A stretch of DNA of 64,000 nucleotides from Arthrobacter frigidicola (GCA_003602285.1 QZVU01000001.1:806001-870000); one strand, 5' to 3'; shown: positions 1 to 9,447, counted from the first letter of the stretch. The notes: generated by a model not told the origin, from the letters alone. Numbers and translations: made by a program.

Positions 1-32
1 AGCGTGGGGTCGGTGCGGGGCTCTGCGGCCAT
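1..32 (-). CDS. possible 5' end of a gene leaving the window on the left
   Basis: An ATG on the minus strand (complement of 30-32) opens a frame reading MAAEPRTDPT that runs off the left edge. A GAGGAG Shine-Dalgarno-like site lies about 10 nt upstream (complement of 43-48), which is why I list it. Only ten codons are visible, so no function can be given. It would be divergent from the next gene. Confidence 0.3.
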   Translation of the reverse strand, partial: MAAEPRTDPT

Positions 33-214
33 GGGGCGGTGTCTCCTCGGGGCGGGTGCGTTCTCCGGATCCTTGGCGCAGGCTTCCGGGCCTACTGCTG
101 ACCTTAGACGTACCGATACCGGCGCCTCAAGGCAGCACCCGGCGCTCCTGCCACCGGTTCCGGTTACGGTCCCGCCGAATGGTCCGCGGGCGTTGGGTTT
201 GAGAGGATGGATCC

Positions 215-331
215 ATGCCCCGCACCCTCCCAGACCTTCTCCCGCCGCGCTGCGGCGACGGCGATACCCACGGACGCACCGCCACGGTCGTCACGCTCCC
301 CGCTTCCGGCGGACGGTCGGCCCGGCGGTGA
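215..331 (+). CDS. short upstream ORF, coupled to or split from the next gene
   Basis: A 38-codon ORF starts at an ATG with a good Shine-Dalgarno (GAGAGGA about 7 nt upstream). Its third codon positions are strongly G/C, as in real genes here. Its TGA stop overlaps the GTG that can start the next ORF (GTGA at 328-331). Two readings fit: a small translationally coupled ORF, or the true N-terminus of the following protein separated by a frameshift. The good ribosome site here and its absence at 328 favour the second reading. Confidence 0.4.
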   Translation: MPRTLPDLLPPRCGDGDTHGRTATVVTLPASGGRSARR

Positions 332-993
332 CGGCGGCCCTGGAGTCAACGCACCTCGTTTTCCCCGACGCCCAGGTCTCGGCCGACCTGCGCACCTTCA
401 CGGCACGGGCGCGGGCAACCGACGACGGCGCCGTACGGCTGCAGGCCTCTGGAACCGTCCTGGCGGCCTACGTCTGCATGCTGCGCCCGGCTGTGCTCGG
501 CGAGGCGATCCCCACGGTGCTCGGCCTGCGCACCATGCCCCTGGCGGAGCCGGCCCGGATCGATGTGACGGTGGCGCTTGCCTCGGTCTCCGACCGGCTG
601 GCGCGCATGCGGGATGACGTCGTCTTCGCTGTCCCGACGACGACACTGCGGCAGAACTGGGCCGGGGTCCTGCCGCCCCGCGCCGGCTGGGAGCCCGCCG
701 GGACGCTTGCCACCGACGCACTCGAAGAAGCGGCAAGGGCCGGGATCGCCGACGTCGCCGGCAGCCTTCCCGACCGCGCGGGAGCACTGATGGTCAACAA
801 CCGGCGCGGCACGGTGTGGGGGAGGGCGATCCCCGGAGCCCCGGCCGACCTGCCGGCGGGAGCCGCCTTCGGCGCCTTCGCCCTGGGGTTCCTCGCCGAG
901 GGTGAAACGCCGTCGCTGTTCACCAACGGCCGGTGGACCCGGCTCAGCACGTCGCGCGGGCACGTGCTGGTGCGGGCCGCCGCCGTGCTCTAA
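328..993 (+). CDS. conserved hypothetical protein
   Basis: A 221-residue soluble protein without recognised motifs. It is rich in Ala/Val/Thr with alternating short strands and helices, and has no membrane segment or signal peptide. The open frame extends further left, but that part is Pro/Arg/His-rich and looks like non-coding translation, so I start at GTG 328. That start overlaps the stop of the upstream ORF (GTGA) and has no ribosome site of its own, so the native protein may be about 259 residues with the upstream 38 codons joined by a frameshift. It converges on the globin gene, with 25 bp between the two stops. Function unknown. Confidence 0.6.
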   Translation: MTAALESTHLVFPDAQVSADLRTFTARARATDDGAVRLQASGTVLAAYVCMLRPAVLGEAIPTVLGLRTMPLAEPARIDVTVALASVSDRLARMRDDVVFAVPTTTLRQNWAGVLPPRAGWEPAGTLATDALEEAARAGIADVAGSLPDRAGALMVNNRRGTVWGRAIPGAPADLPAGAAFGAFALGFLAEGETPSLFTNGRWTRLSTSRGHVLVRAAAVL

Positions 994-1018
994 ACGCCCT
1001 CGAGGGACACGCCTGCGG

Positions 1019-1501
1019 TCAGTCCGCGGCGTTCACCATCGACTGTGCTGCCCGGTCGAGGTAGTCCCACAGGGTTGCCTCGTGAAGGGGAGCGAGGTCC
1101 AGGGAGTCGACGGCGGCGCGCATGTGGCGCAGCCAGGCATCGCGGGCCTTCGGCGTGACCTGGAAGGGGATGTGGCGCATGCGCAGCCTCGGATGTCCGC
1201 GCTGCTCGCCGTAGGTCTTCGGCCCGCCCCAGTACTGCTCAAGGAACAGCAGCAGGCGCTCCTTGGCCGGCCCGAGGTCCTCTTCCGGGTACATGGGCCG
1301 CAGGATCTCGTCCTGGGCCACGCCGTCGTAGAAGGCGTCGATCAGCTTCACGAAGGTGGGGTGGCCGCCGACCGCCTCGTAGAAGTTGTAGTCGGGCTGG
1401 GTGAAGCCCTGCCCGACCTGAATGACCCGGTCCGCAGGCAGGGGCGGACGGCCCGGCGTCAGCGGAATGGTCTCCTGGAGCATCGGCTCGGGTTCGGTCA
1501 T
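1019..1501 (-). CDS. glbO: group II truncated haemoglobin (trHbO type)
   Basis: A 160-residue haem protein, predicted cytosolic, of the group II truncated globin family. Such proteins bind O2/NO and are implicated in redox or respiratory protection. The core begins near residue 38. Tyr58 (FYDGVA) fits the distal B10 tyrosine, His110 in RMRHIPF is the proximal haem ligand, and Trp123 (RDAWLRHM) fits the family's G8 tryptophan. The first 35 residues are an unstructured extension. It is last in the minus-strand run pepN-osmC-mscS-glbO, and its ATG overlaps the stop of the channel gene by 4 bp, so it is probably translationally coupled. Confidence 0.9.
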   Translation of the reverse strand: MTEPEPMLQETIPLTPGRPPLPADRVIQVGQGFTQPDYNFYEAVGGHPTFVKLIDAFYDGVAQDEILRPMYPEEDLGPAKERLLLFLEQYWGGPKTYGEQRGHPRLRMRHIPFQVTPKARDAWLRHMRAAVDSLDLAPLHEATLWDYLDRAAQSMVNAAD

Positions 1502-2121
1502 GGCTTCTCTCCTGCAGTCTCCGGCTGGTCGGCCGGCGCCGGCTCAATGTAGTTTCCCTGCGAGCGGTTGCCCACCTTGGTGATGTCGCCGTTGCGCACG
1601 TACCAGATGGCACCGTTCGCATCGACCATGCGCGTGATGCGCAGGCCAACGGACTGCACCACGCCCACGGTCTCGCCGATCTCGATGGTGTCCCCGATGC
1701 CGTACTGGTCCTCAATGGTGATGAAGAAGCCAAGGAACGCGTCCCGGATGACCTCACGGGCGCCGAAACCGATGGCGATGCCGACGATTCCGACGCTGGC
1801 CAGGATCGGGCCGATGTTCAGGCCCAGTTCCCCCAGCGCCATCATGATGGCGACGGTGGCGAGGCTTACCCCGGCGACGCTGGTGAGGAGCCCGCCGATG
1901 GTTTCGGCCCGCTGGCTGCGCCGGCCGGTGTCCAGCGAGCGGAGCACGGGCTGCGCCCACCGGAAGTGGGGTTTCTTGAAGACGCTGTACCCGTTCCGGA
2001 CCCGGGTGACCGAGCGGTGCACCAGGTAGCGGACGATGAGCCAGATGAGGAGGGCGGCGATCAGGATGACGACGGCGCCGATGACGCGCCCGCCGTAGCC
2101 GAGCTCCGGAAAGAAATCCAT
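1498..2121 (-). CDS. small mechanosensitive channel, MscS family
   Basis: A 207-residue membrane protein. Predicted helices lie near residues 13-31, 82-97 and 103-125. The last is Gly/Ala-rich and matches the MscS pore helix ([11 protein letters not shown]). It is followed by the beta-domain signature ([18 protein letters not shown]). MscS channels release solutes on hypo-osmotic shock. At about 200 residues it lacks the large C-terminal domain of E. coli MscS and ends in a Pro/Glu-rich tail, as is common in actinobacterial short forms. It overlaps the globin gene by 4 bp and lies 79 bp downstream of the OsmC gene. Confidence 0.88.
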   Translation of the reverse strand: MDFFPELGYGGRVIGAVVILIAALLIWLIVRYLVHRSVTRVRNGYSVFKKPHFRWAQPVLRSLDTGRRSQRAETIGGLLTSVAGVSLATVAIMMALGELGLNIGPILASVGIVGIAIGFGAREVIRDAFLGFFITIEDQYGIGDTIEIGETVGVVQSVGLRITRMVDANGAIWYVRNGDITKVGNRSQGNYIEPAPADQPETAGEKP

Positions 2122-2200
2122 GCCGGTGTTTACTGCTTCCTTCGTGGGTGCCGCGGGGCCGGCTCCCGCCCGGTGCGGGGGCCCGGCGGCGCTGCTCTTA

Positions 2201-2689
2201 CTAGGCTACCGCCGGGTCCGCGAGGACCGTGACGGGCTCATGGTCGACCGGGAAGTTCACCGACCGGGCGATGAAGCACGTCGCAGCGGCCGCGGCGTGA
2301 AGTCCGGTGGCCTTCTCGACGTCCTCCGGTGAGGCGACCGTCACCCGGGGACGGAGGAGAACGCGGGTAAATTCGCCGGTGCCGTCGCGGTTGAGCCGCA
2401 TGAAGCCTTCGGCGTCGTCGTCGTACGCGGTCACTGTCACCCCCGCCTTCACCGCCACGTGGAGGTAGGACAGCAGGTGGCACTGGGACAGGGCGGCAAG
2501 GAGCAGCTGCTCCGGGTTCCACCGGTCCTTCTGCCCATGAAAGGTCGGATCGGCGGTGCCCGGAAGGAGCGGCAGCCCGGGGGCGGTAACCTCGTTCTCC
2601 CGGCTGTAGTCCCGGTAGCCCGAGGTGCCGGTGCCGAGGTTCCCCGTCCACTTCACCGCCACGTTGTATCGGTGTTCGGAGAGGTTCAC
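2201..2689 (-). CDS. OsmC family peroxiredoxin-like protein
   Basis: A 162-residue OsmC/Ohr-fold protein. The family reduces organic hydroperoxides with two cysteines. Cys70 (LSQCHLLSY) and Cys138 (AATCFIARS) are the expected pair, and the NPEQLLLAALSQC stretch matches the family's first helix. The start is a GTG 3 bp after the pepN stop, so it is likely co-transcribed and coupled. Whether it belongs to the OsmC, Ohr or YhfA subgroup cannot be settled by eye; the short N-terminus and WNPEQLLL motif resemble the actinobacterial OsmC-like subgroup. Confidence 0.88.
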   Translation of the reverse strand: MNLSEHRYNVAVKWTGNLGTGTSGYRDYSRENEVTAPGLPLLPGTADPTFHGQKDRWNPEQLLLAALSQCHLLSYLHVAVKAGVTVTAYDDDAEGFMRLNRDGTGEFTRVLLRPRVTVASPEDVEKATGLHAAAAATCFIARSVNFPVDHEPVTVLADPAVA

Positions 2690-2692
2690 GGG

Positions 2693-5254
2693 CTACCGGT
2701 CCACGGCCTGGGCGCGCAGCGCCCGCTGCACGCCGTCGCGGTTCTCGAGGATCAGGCGCCGCAGTGACGGAATCTCGTCACCGAGCTCGACCAGGAACGC
2801 GTCGGTCCGCTCGAGCGTGTCCTCGGAGACGAGTCGCGAGGGGTACAGGCCGACGACGATCTGCTGGGCGATCTCGTAGGTGCGCGAGTCCCAGACCTCC
2901 CGGACCGAGTCGAAGTACTTCGCGGCGTACGGCTCGAGCAGCGCGGTGTCGTGGACGCGGGTGAAACCCTGGATCGCCGACCGCTGGGCGGCGTTGGGCA
3001 GGTCACTGCGCTCCACGATGGCGCTCCAGGCGTCGGCCTTGGCCTCCGCGGTCGGCACCGCGGCGCGTGCCAGGGCGGCCGCGAGCTGGCCGGTCGCCGT
3101 GGAGTCGGCCTCGAGTTCGGCGTCGATCTGCTCCTGCCCGTACCGGCCCCCGGCGACGAGCGAGGTGAGCAGCTCCCAGCGGAGGTCCGAGTCGACCGTC
3201 AGTCCCTCGGGGACGGAGGTGCCGGTCAGGATCGCCTCGACGACGTCGAGCTGGGCGTCGGTCCGTGCGTGGGTGGCGAAGGCCTTGATGAACTGGAGCT
3301 GCGAGTCCGACCCGGGCCCTGCCGCCTCGGAGAGCTCGAGCAGGCTGTCGGCCACGGCGTCGCTCATGGCCTGCCGGTCCTCGGGGTTGACGTAGAACGT
3401 CAGGGTGGCGGCCAGCTGGCGGAGCAGCACGAGGACCACCGAGGAATCGGATTCCTCGCCGATGTTCTGCATGATCAGTTCGACGTAGTTCCGCGCCGGC
3501 GTCTCGCCGTCCCGCGCCGCGTCCCAGGCCGAGCCCCACACGAGGGTGCGGGCGAGGGAATCGGCGAAGTTGCGCAGGTGCCGGATGGAGGTGCGCAGCG
3601 ACGCCGGGTCAAGGCGGATCTTGGCGTAGGCGAGGTCGTCGTCGTTAAGCAGGACCAGGGCGGGCTGGCGCTGCCCGACGGCCTCGGGCACCTCGGTGCG
3701 CGCACCGTCGACGTCGAGCTCCATGCGGGCCACCCGGGTCAGCCGGCCTTCGTCGTCGAGGTCGTAGAAGCCGACCGCGAGGCGGTGCGGGCGGATGGTG
3801 GGGTAGTCCTCCGGTGCGGACTGCGCGATGGAGAAGGCGGTGATCACGCCGTCCTCGTTCACGGTGAACTCGGGGCGCAGGGTGTTCACGCCGGCGGTCT
3901 CGAGCCACAGCGAGGACCACTGGGTGAGGTCGCGTCCGCTGGCCTTCTCGAGTTCGACGAGCAGGTCCTTGAGTTCGGTGTTCTTCCAGGAATGCCGGGA
4001 GAAGTACTCGCGCACACCCTCCATGAACTTCTCCTGGCCCACCCAGGCGACCAGCTGCTTGAGCACCGAGGCGCCCTTGGCGTAGGTGATGCCGTCGAAG
4101 TTCACCTGGACGTCATCCAGGTCCTTGATCTCGGCGACGATCGGGTGCGTTGAGGGCAGCTGGTCTTGGCGGTACGCCCATGACTTTTCCAGCGAGGCGA
4201 ACGTGGTCCAGGACTGGGTGAACTCCGTCGCCTCCGCTGCGGCCAGGGTCGACATGTACTCGGCGAAGGACTCATTGAGCCACAAATCGTTCCACCACTT
4301 CATGGTGACGAGGTCGCCGAACCACATGTGGGCCAGCTCGTGAAGGATGGTGATGGCCCGGCGTTCCACCGTGGCCTCGGGGACGCGGGAGCGGAAGACG
4401 TAGGTCTCGACGAACGTCACCGCACCGGCGTTTTCCATGGCCCCGGCGTTGAACTCCGGGACGAACAGCTGGTCGTACTTCTCAAACGGGTAGGGCGTGC
4501 CGAACTGCTTCTCGTAGAACTCGAAGCCCTGGCGGGTGAGCTGAAAGATGTTCTCGGCGTCGAGGTGCTGCATGAGGGACCGTCGGGCGAAGACCCCAAG
4601 CGGGATGGTGCGCCCATCGGCGCTCGTCAGTTCGCTGCGCACCGCCTGATACGGCCCGGCAATCAGGGCCGTGACGTAGGAGGACATGACCGGCGTCGGC
4701 TCGAACGACCAGGTGGAGCGTGCCGGCTCCTCGCCGGCAGCGGCGGCGGCGACCGGCTCGGGGGTGGGGGAGTTGGAGATGACATCCCAGTGCGCCGGCG
4801 CGGTCACGGTGAAGCGGAAGGTCGACTTCAGGTCGGGCTGCTCGAATACAGCGAACATACGCCGGGAGTCAGGAACCTCGAACTGGGTGTAGAGGTAGAC
4901 CTCGCCGTCCACGGGATCCACGAAGCGGTGGAGCCCCTCGCCCGTGTTCATGTACAGCATGTCGGCGTCGACGACGAGCTCGTTGGAGGCGGCAAGGTCT
5001 GGAAGGGCGATGCGGTAACCGTCGGCGACCGAGGCGGGATCGAGTTCCACGCCGTTCAGGCTCACGCGGTGCACCGTGTCCGTCACTGCATCGATAAACG
5101 TTGAGGCGCCCTGGACCGCATCGAAGCGGATCACCGTCCTCGAACCGAACACGCGCTCTCCGCGCATCAGGTCAATGTTGATGTCGTAGGAGTGGACTTG
5201 CAGGAGTTCGGAGCGGACGCTGGCTTCGCTGCGCGTCAGGTTCATGCCGGGCAA
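2693..5254 (-). CDS. pepN: aminopeptidase N (M1 zinc metallopeptidase)
   Basis: An 853-residue M1 aminopeptidase that removes N-terminal residues from peptides in the cytoplasm. The exopeptidase motif GAMEN is present. The zinc site HELAH begins near residue 305, with the third ligand Glu in NESFAEY about 20 residues on. A long helical ERAP1-like C-terminal domain follows. Length is normal for actinobacterial PepN. I keep the TTG at 5254 as start (MPGMNL) because a GGAGG ribosome site lies about 7 nt upstream of it, whereas the in-frame ATG at 5245 is 16 nt away. It heads the pepN-osmC-mscS-glbO run and is divergent from rpiB. Confidence 0.97.
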   Translation of the reverse strand: MPGMNLTRSEASVRSELLQVHSYDINIDLMRGERVFGSRTVIRFDAVQGASTFIDAVTDTVHRVSLNGVELDPASVADGYRIALPDLAASNELVVDADMLYMNTGEGLHRFVDPVDGEVYLYTQFEVPDSRRMFAVFEQPDLKSTFRFTVTAPAHWDVISNSPTPEPVAAAAAGEEPARSTWSFEPTPVMSSYVTALIAGPYQAVRSELTSADGRTIPLGVFARRSLMQHLDAENIFQLTRQGFEFYEKQFGTPYPFEKYDQLFVPEFNAGAMENAGAVTFVETYVFRSRVPEATVERRAITILHELAHMWFGDLVTMKWWNDLWLNESFAEYMSTLAAAEATEFTQSWTTFASLEKSWAYRQDQLPSTHPIVAEIKDLDDVQVNFDGITYAKGASVLKQLVAWVGQEKFMEGVREYFSRHSWKNTELKDLLVELEKASGRDLTQWSSLWLETAGVNTLRPEFTVNEDGVITAFSIAQSAPEDYPTIRPHRLAVGFYDLDDEGRLTRVARMELDVDGARTEVPEAVGQRQPALVLLNDDDLAYAKIRLDPASLRTSIRHLRNFADSLARTLVWGSAWDAARDGETPARNYVELIMQNIGEESDSSVVLVLLRQLAATLTFYVNPEDRQAMSDAVADSLLELSEAAGPGSDSQLQFIKAFATHARTDAQLDVVEAILTGTSVPEGLTVDSDLRWELLTSLVAGGRYGQEQIDAELEADSTATGQLAAALARAAVPTAEAKADAWSAIVERSDLPNAAQRSAIQGFTRVHDTALLEPYAAKYFDSVREVWDSRTYEIAQQIVVGLYPSRLVSEDTLERTDAFLVELGDEIPSLRRLILENRDGVQRALRAQAVDR

Positions 5255-5444
5255 GGGGTCGCCTCCAGGGTGGGGAACAAGGACGCCGCGTCGGGGTCGC
5301 CCTGCGCAGCGTTTCGTATTCTCTCACTTTTTCCTTTTAAGCACCTCCCTCCGGGGTTCCCCGCGCAGCGCTGCCGGGGAACGGGAGGCCGCGCGAAGGA
5401 GGGTTTGCGCACGCGGGGCAGACGCCGCGGCGGTGCCGGAGCAG

Positions 5445-5450
5445 TAGGCT
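5445..5450 (+). promoter_or_regulatory. candidate -10 element of rpiB
   Basis: TAGGCT, 36 nt upstream of the rpiB ATG in the 232-bp divergent pepN/rpiB gap. It fits the TANNNT -10 pattern seen repeatedly in this window. I see no convincing -35. The rest of the gap holds a T-rich tract (5321-5338) likely belonging to the pepN promoter, but nothing else I can name. Confidence 0.35.
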
Positions 5451-5486
5451 AGAAGGCGGAACCACCCCCGACCGAACGGATTGCTC

Positions 5487-5960
5487 ATGCGTGTCCACCT
5501 CGCCACAGATCATGCAGGGATGGAGCTCAGCGCCCACCTTGTCGGCCACCTCGGCGCCGCCGGCTACGACGTGGTCGACCACGGCCCGACCGAGTACGAC
5601 CCCGAAGACGACTACCCCCGCTTCTGCATCAACGCGGCCCTCGCCGTCGTCGCCGACCAGGCCGCAGGGGTGGAGGCGCTCGGGATCGTGCTGGGCGGGT
5701 CCGGCAACGGCGAGCAGATCGCCGCCAACAAGGTGCGCGGCATCCGCGCCGCCCTGGCCTGGAACCTCGACACCGCCCGGCTGGCCCGCAACCACAACGA
5801 CGCGAACATCATCGCCGTCGGCGGCCGCCAGCACAGCGTCGAGGAGGCGACTTCAATCATCGAGGCCTTCCTCGCCGAGCCGTTCAGCAATGACAGCCGC
5901 CACGTGCGCCGTATCGGCAAGATCGCCGACTACGAGGCCACCGGGGACGTCCCCGACTAA
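5487..5960 (+). CDS. rpiB: ribose-5-phosphate isomerase B
   Basis: A 157-residue RpiB-type isomerase interconverting ribose-5-phosphate and ribulose-5-phosphate in the pentose phosphate pathway. The N-terminal DHAG motif and GSGNGEQIAANK are present. The latter is the mycobacterial-type active site, in which a glutamate does the work of the catalytic cysteine of E. coli RpiB. The start is the ATG at 5487, since a frame starting at TTG 5481 adds only two residues. It ends just before a strong bidirectional terminator and converges on tRNA-Gly(UCC). rpe, another pentose phosphate enzyme, lies at 45 kb. Confidence 0.95.
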   Translation: MRVHLATDHAGMELSAHLVGHLGAAGYDVVDHGPTEYDPEDDYPRFCINAALAVVADQAAGVEALGIVLGGSGNGEQIAANKVRGIRAALAWNLDTARLARNHNDANIIAVGGRQHSVEEATSIIEAFLAEPFSNDSRHVRRIGKIADYEATGDVPD

Positions 5961-5995
5961 GCCCGCAGGCCCGGCCGCACGGCAGCGCACACAAA

Positions 5996-6026
5996 AACAC
6001 CCGGACGTCCAAGACGTCCGGGTGTT
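5996..6026. terminator. bidirectional terminator, rpiB / tRNA-Gly
   Basis: A perfect 14-bp inverted repeat (5996-6009 with 6013-6026) with a 3-nt loop, preceded by an A run and followed by T-rich sequence. It lies between convergent rpiB and tRNA-Gly and can serve both. Confidence 0.85.
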
Positions 6027-6036
6027 GTCGTTTCCG

Positions 6037-6107
6037 AGGGGATGACGGGAATCGAACCCGCGTAATCAGTTTGGAAGACTGAGGCTTTACCATTAAGCTA
6101 CATCCCC
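6037..6107 (-). tRNA. tRNA-Gly(UCC)
   Basis: A full cloverleaf on the minus strand: acceptor GGGGATG/CATCCCC, D stem GCTT/AAGC, anticodon stem TCAGT/ACTGA around loop CTTCCAA (anticodon TCC), and T arm CGGG-TTCGATT-CCCG. It reads GGA and, by wobble, other purine-ending glycine codons. CCA is not encoded. Two tRNA-Gly(GCC) genes are also in the window. Confidence 0.96.
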
Positions 6108-6220
6108 GGAATCCCGGGCCTCAGGGGCTCTCAGGAACGCATATAACTACACCACAGGTGGGCTGCATTCGCCAAATGTGCAACGTGGTTCAAAGTTACG
6201 TAGACTGGCTCTCGCACTCT

Positions 6221-6294
<74 letters not shown>

Positions 6295-6304
6295 CTCCGT
6301 ATGT

Positions 6305-6345
6305 CGAAGACCCTAGTATTTTCGGATACCGGGTCCTCGTTTTTC
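6305..6345 (+). terminator. terminator of tRNA-Pro, upstream of tig
   Basis: An inverted repeat CGAAGACCC (6305-6313) / GGGTCCTCG (6331-6339) with one mismatch and an inner GTAT/ATAC stem, followed by a T5 run at 6340-6344. It falls inside the longest possible tig frame, which is one reason the ATG at 6301 is not the tig start. Confidence 0.6.
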
Positions 6346-6384
6346 AATACGGAAACTATCCCAATCACTCAGGAGTCCTACGCT

Positions 6385-7770
6385 GTGAAGAGCGCTGTCG
6401 AAAACCTTTCCCCCACGCGGGTGAAGCTCAATGTCGAGGTCCCGTTCGAGGAACTCAGGCCGAACATCGACGCGGCTTACAAGACGATCGCCGGTCAGGT
6501 GCAGGTTCCTGGATTCCGCAAGGGCAAGGTTCCCCAGCAGCTCATCGACCAGCGCGTTGGCCGCGGCTACGTCATCGAGACCGCCGTCAATGACGGGCTT
6601 GACGGGTTCTACCAGAACGCCGTCAAGGAGACCGGGATCCGGCCGCTGAGCCGTCCCGAGGTCGAAATCACCGAGGTTCCCGACCCCGCCAAGAAGGACG
6701 GCCAGCTCGTCTTCACCGTGGAGCTCGACATCCGCCCCGAGATCGAACTGCCCGACTACTCGGGCATCGAGGTCACCGTCGAGGCCGCCAAGGCATCGGA
6801 CGAGGACGTCGACAAGGCCGTGGACGAGCTGCGCAGCCGCTTCGGCACGCTCAACTCCGTCGACCGCCCGGCCCAGGACGGGGACTTCCTGACGATTGAC
6901 CTCAGCGCCAAGGTCGACGGCGAAGAGGTCGACTCCGCGCAGGACCTTTCCTACCAGGTCGGCGCAGGCACCATGCTCGAGGGCATGGACGAGGCCGTCA
7001 CCGGCCTGAGCGTCGACGAGTCCGCCACCTTCGCGACCAAGCTCGCCGGCGGTGAGCACTCCGGTGCCGACGCCGAGGTCACCGTCACCGTTAAGGCCGT
7101 CAAGGAGCGCGAGCTCCCCGAGGTCAACGACGACTTTGCCCAGCTGGCCAGCGAGTTCGACACCGCAGCCGAGCTGCGCGAGGACCTCGCCAAGCGCGCC
7201 GCCGAGAGCAAGATCGTCGACCAGGGCGTCGAAGCCCGCGACAAGGTCCTCGACAAGCTGGTCGAGATGATCGAGGTGCCCGTCCCCGAGGCCGTCATCA
7301 CCGAGCAGCTCGAGCAGCACTTCAAGCCCGAGAACGCCGGCAACGCCGGCGAAGAGCACGACACCGAGGAGCACCGTGCGGAGGTGCGCACCAACACCGA
7401 GCGCGCCTTCCGCAACGAGATCATCCTCGACACGGTTGCCGAGAAGGAAGAGGTTTCGGTCAGCCAGGCCGAGCTGATCGACTACATCGTCTCGACCGCC
7501 AGCCAGTACGGCATGGAACCGAACCAGTTCGCCCAGATGCTCGACTCCAGCGGCCAGGTCCCGATGATCGTCGGAGAGGTCCGGCGCCGCAAGGCCCTGG
7601 CGAAGGTCCTCGAACTGGCGAAGGTCACCGACTCCAACGGTGACGCCGTCGATCTCACCGACTTCGTGCGCCCCGGCGCCGACGACACCGAGACCGTCGA
7701 CGTCGACGACACCGTCGAGGACGCGCCCGCCGCCGAGGTCACCGAGGGCGACGACGCACAGCGCGCCTGA
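6385..7770 (+). CDS. tig: trigger factor (ribosome-bound chaperone, prolyl isomerase)
   Basis: A 461-residue trigger factor that binds the ribosome exit tunnel and shields nascent chains. The N-terminal ribosome-binding domain carries the signature GFRKGKVP near residue 52. An FKBP-type PPIase domain follows (about residues 155-245, [15 protein letters not shown] to [12 protein letters not shown]), then a helical chaperone domain and an acidic Asp/Glu/Val-rich tail. I choose GTG 6385, with AGGAG 9 nt upstream, rather than ATG 6301, because the extra 28 residues overlap a tRNA terminator and are not typical of the family. It is followed by a terminator and the Clp protease genes. Confidence 0.96.
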   Translation: MKSAVENLSPTRVKLNVEVPFEELRPNIDAAYKTIAGQVQVPGFRKGKVPQQLIDQRVGRGYVIETAVNDGLDGFYQNAVKETGIRPLSRPEVEITEVPDPAKKDGQLVFTVELDIRPEIELPDYSGIEVTVEAAKASDEDVDKAVDELRSRFGTLNSVDRPAQDGDFLTIDLSAKVDGEEVDSAQDLSYQVGAGTMLEGMDEAVTGLSVDESATFATKLAGGEHSGADAEVTVTVKAVKERELPEVNDDFAQLASEFDTAAELREDLAKRAAESKIVDQGVEARDKVLDKLVEMIEVPVPEAVITEQLEQHFKPENAGNAGEEHDTEEHRAEVRTNTERAFRNEIILDTVAEKEEVSVSQAELIDYIVSTASQYGMEPNQFAQMLDSSGQVPMIVGEVRRRKALAKVLELAKVTDSNGDAVDLTDFVRPGADDTETVDVDDTVEDAPAAEVTEGDDAQRA

Positions 7771-7791
7771 TCCCCAAGCCTCACCAGCGTG

Positions 7792-7827
7792 AAAAGACGC
7801 CGCAGCCCCCGGGCTGCGGCGTCTTTT
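7792..7827 (+). terminator. tig terminator
   Basis: A perfect 16-bp stem (7792-7807 / 7812-7827) with a 4-nt loop. The stem starts with AAAA and ends with TTTT, so it can act on both strands. It lies 22 bp after the tig stop. Confidence 0.9.
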
Positions 7828-8007
7828 GCATTGCCGCGGCGGCCCCGGTTCCGGCCGGAAAGGAGCCGTCCGGACTGGTGCGCCGTCAGCGAACAGTTCC
7901 CGGAGCAGGAGCAAAAATTCGCCGGGCCGGGTTAGTGTCCAATGTGAGACAAACGGACGGGCAGTCCCTTTCGGGGAAGCGCCCGCCAGAGTGAGAGGTT
8001 AACGAGA

Positions 8008-8631
8008 ATGGCAACCGAACCAACCACCCCCAGCATGGCGGCCGCCGATCCGGGCGGACGCGATGACTACATCTTCAACCGGCTCCTCAAGGAGCGCATC
8101 ATCTGGCTCGGTTCCGAGGTGCGGGACGACAACGCGAACATCATCTGCTCCCAGCTCCTGCTGCTCTCGGCGGAGGACCCGGAGCGGGACATCTTCCTGT
8201 ACATCAACTCGCCCGGCGGTTCGGTGACCGCGGGCATGGCGATCTACGACACCATGCAGTTCATCCCGAACGACGTGGTCACTGTCGCCACCGGCCTCGC
8301 CGCCTCGATGGGCCAGTTCCTGCTGTCCTCCGGCACCAAGGGCAAGCGCTACGCCACCCCCCACGCCCGCATCCTCATGCACCAGCCCTCCGGCGGCATC
8401 GGCGGCACCGCCTCCGACATCCGCATCCAGGCCGAACTGATCCTCCACATGAAGCGGGTCATGGCTGAGCTGACTGCCGAGCAGACCGGCCAGAGCGTCG
8501 AGACCATCCTCAAGGACAACGACCGCGACAAGTGGTTCACCGCGCAGGAAGGCCTCGAGTACGGGTTCTTCGACCACATCTCGGCCCACGCCGGCACGGT
8601 GTCCGGCGGCGGCGGAACCCACCGCCCGTAA
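8008..8631 (+). CDS. clpP1: ATP-dependent Clp protease proteolytic subunit 1
   Basis: A 207-residue ClpP serine protease, the first of the two tandem copies typical of actinobacteria. Catalytic triad: Ser100 (GLAASMGQ), His125 (ILMHQPSGG) and Asp174 (NDRDKWF). The IGF-loop docking face and the [12 protein letters not shown] oxyanion region are intact. In mycobacteria ClpP1 and ClpP2 form a mixed tetradecamer fed by ClpX or ClpC1; the same is inferred here. The start ATG has a weak GAGAGG ribosome site. clpP2 begins 47 bp later, so the two are likely co-transcribed. Confidence 0.96.
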   Translation: MATEPTTPSMAAADPGGRDDYIFNRLLKERIIWLGSEVRDDNANIICSQLLLLSAEDPERDIFLYINSPGGSVTAGMAIYDTMQFIPNDVVTVATGLAASMGQFLLSSGTKGKRYATPHARILMHQPSGGIGGTASDIRIQAELILHMKRVMAELTAEQTGQSVETILKDNDRDKWFTAQEGLEYGFFDHISAHAGTVSGGGGTHRP

Positions 8632-8678
8632 GTGCCCGCAGTTTCCTACCTTTCACAGCCTTTCCACCAGGAGACCCC

Positions 8679-9353
8679 ATGAACACCAATTTCTCGGCCA
8701 CGGCCGGGTCGCAGGCACCCCAGATGCCCTCAAGCCGCTACATCCTGCCGCAGTTCGAGGAGCGCACGCCCTACGGCTTCAAGCGCCAGGATCCGTACAC
8801 GAAGCTGTTCGAGGACCGCATCATCTTCCTCGGCACCCAGGTTGACGACGCCTCGGCCGACGACATCATGGCCCAGCTGCTCGTGCTCGAGTCCACCGAC
8901 CCGGAGCGCGACATCACGCTGTACATCAACTCGCCCGGCGGGTCGTTCACGGCCATGACGGCGATCTACGACACCATGCAGTTCATCCGTCCGGAGGTGC
9001 AGACGGTGTGCCTCGGGCAGGCCGCCAGCGCCGCCGCCGTCCTGCTGGCCGCCGGAGCGCCCGGCAAGCGCCTCGCGCTGCCGAACGCCCGCGTCCTGAT
9101 CCACCAGCCGGCCCTCTCGGGCGGGCAGGGCGGACAGGCCTCCGACCTGGAGATCCAGGCCAACGAGGTGATGCGCATGCGCACCTGGCTCGAGGACACC
9201 ATCGCCCTGCACAGCGGGCGCGACACTGAGCAGGTCAACCGCGACATCGAGCGCGACAAGATCCTGACGGCGGCCGAAGCGGTCACCTATGGTCTCGTCG
9301 ACGAGGTTCTGACCTCGCGCAAGATGGTCCAGCCGATGATCAACACGCCGTAA
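8679..9353 (+). CDS. clpP2: ATP-dependent Clp protease proteolytic subunit 2
   Basis: A 224-residue ClpP paralogue and partner of clpP1. Triad: Ser117 (GQAASAAA), His142 (LIHQPALSG) and Asp193 (ERDKILTA). It has an N-terminal extension of about 20 residues, consistent with an actinobacterial propeptide removed on assembly. The start is ATG 8679, with GGAG 8 nt upstream (CCAGGAGACCCC). The long in-frame extension to the left overlaps clpP1 in another frame and is not coding. It is followed by a strong terminator, so clpX is a separate transcript. Confidence 0.96.
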   Translation: MNTNFSATAGSQAPQMPSSRYILPQFEERTPYGFKRQDPYTKLFEDRIIFLGTQVDDASADDIMAQLLVLESTDPERDITLYINSPGGSFTAMTAIYDTMQFIRPEVQTVCLGQAASAAAVLLAAGAPGKRLALPNARVLIHQPALSGGQGGQASDLEIQANEVMRMRTWLEDTIALHSGRDTEQVNRDIERDKILTAAEAVTYGLVDEVLTSRKMVQPMINTP

Positions 9354-9383
9354 GCTCCACCGGCCGCTCCCGCGCCGGCGCCG

Positions 9384-9417
9384 ATGCCCGTAGTGCCAGG
9401 TTTGGCACTACGGGCAT
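9384..9417 (+). terminator. clpP1-clpP2 terminator
   Basis: A perfect 15-bp stem (9384-9398 / 9403-9417), 4-nt loop, followed by TTTT. A textbook intrinsic terminator 30 bp after clpP2. Confidence 0.93.
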
Positions 9418-9447
9418 TTTGGTACTGAATCGCGGGATCATGTGGCC

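Noticed and set aside
6301-6384. ATG at 6301 as the start of trigger factor
   Set aside because: It would place 28 non-family residues over the tRNA-Pro terminator, while GTG 6385 has AGGAG at the right distance and the family's N-terminus.
6313-7914. 533-codon ORF on the minus strand opposite trigger factor
   Set aside because: Shadow of tig: Leu/Gly/Asp/Val-rich low-complexity translation typical of the antisense of GC-rich genes, no ribosome site, and it crosses the tig terminator.
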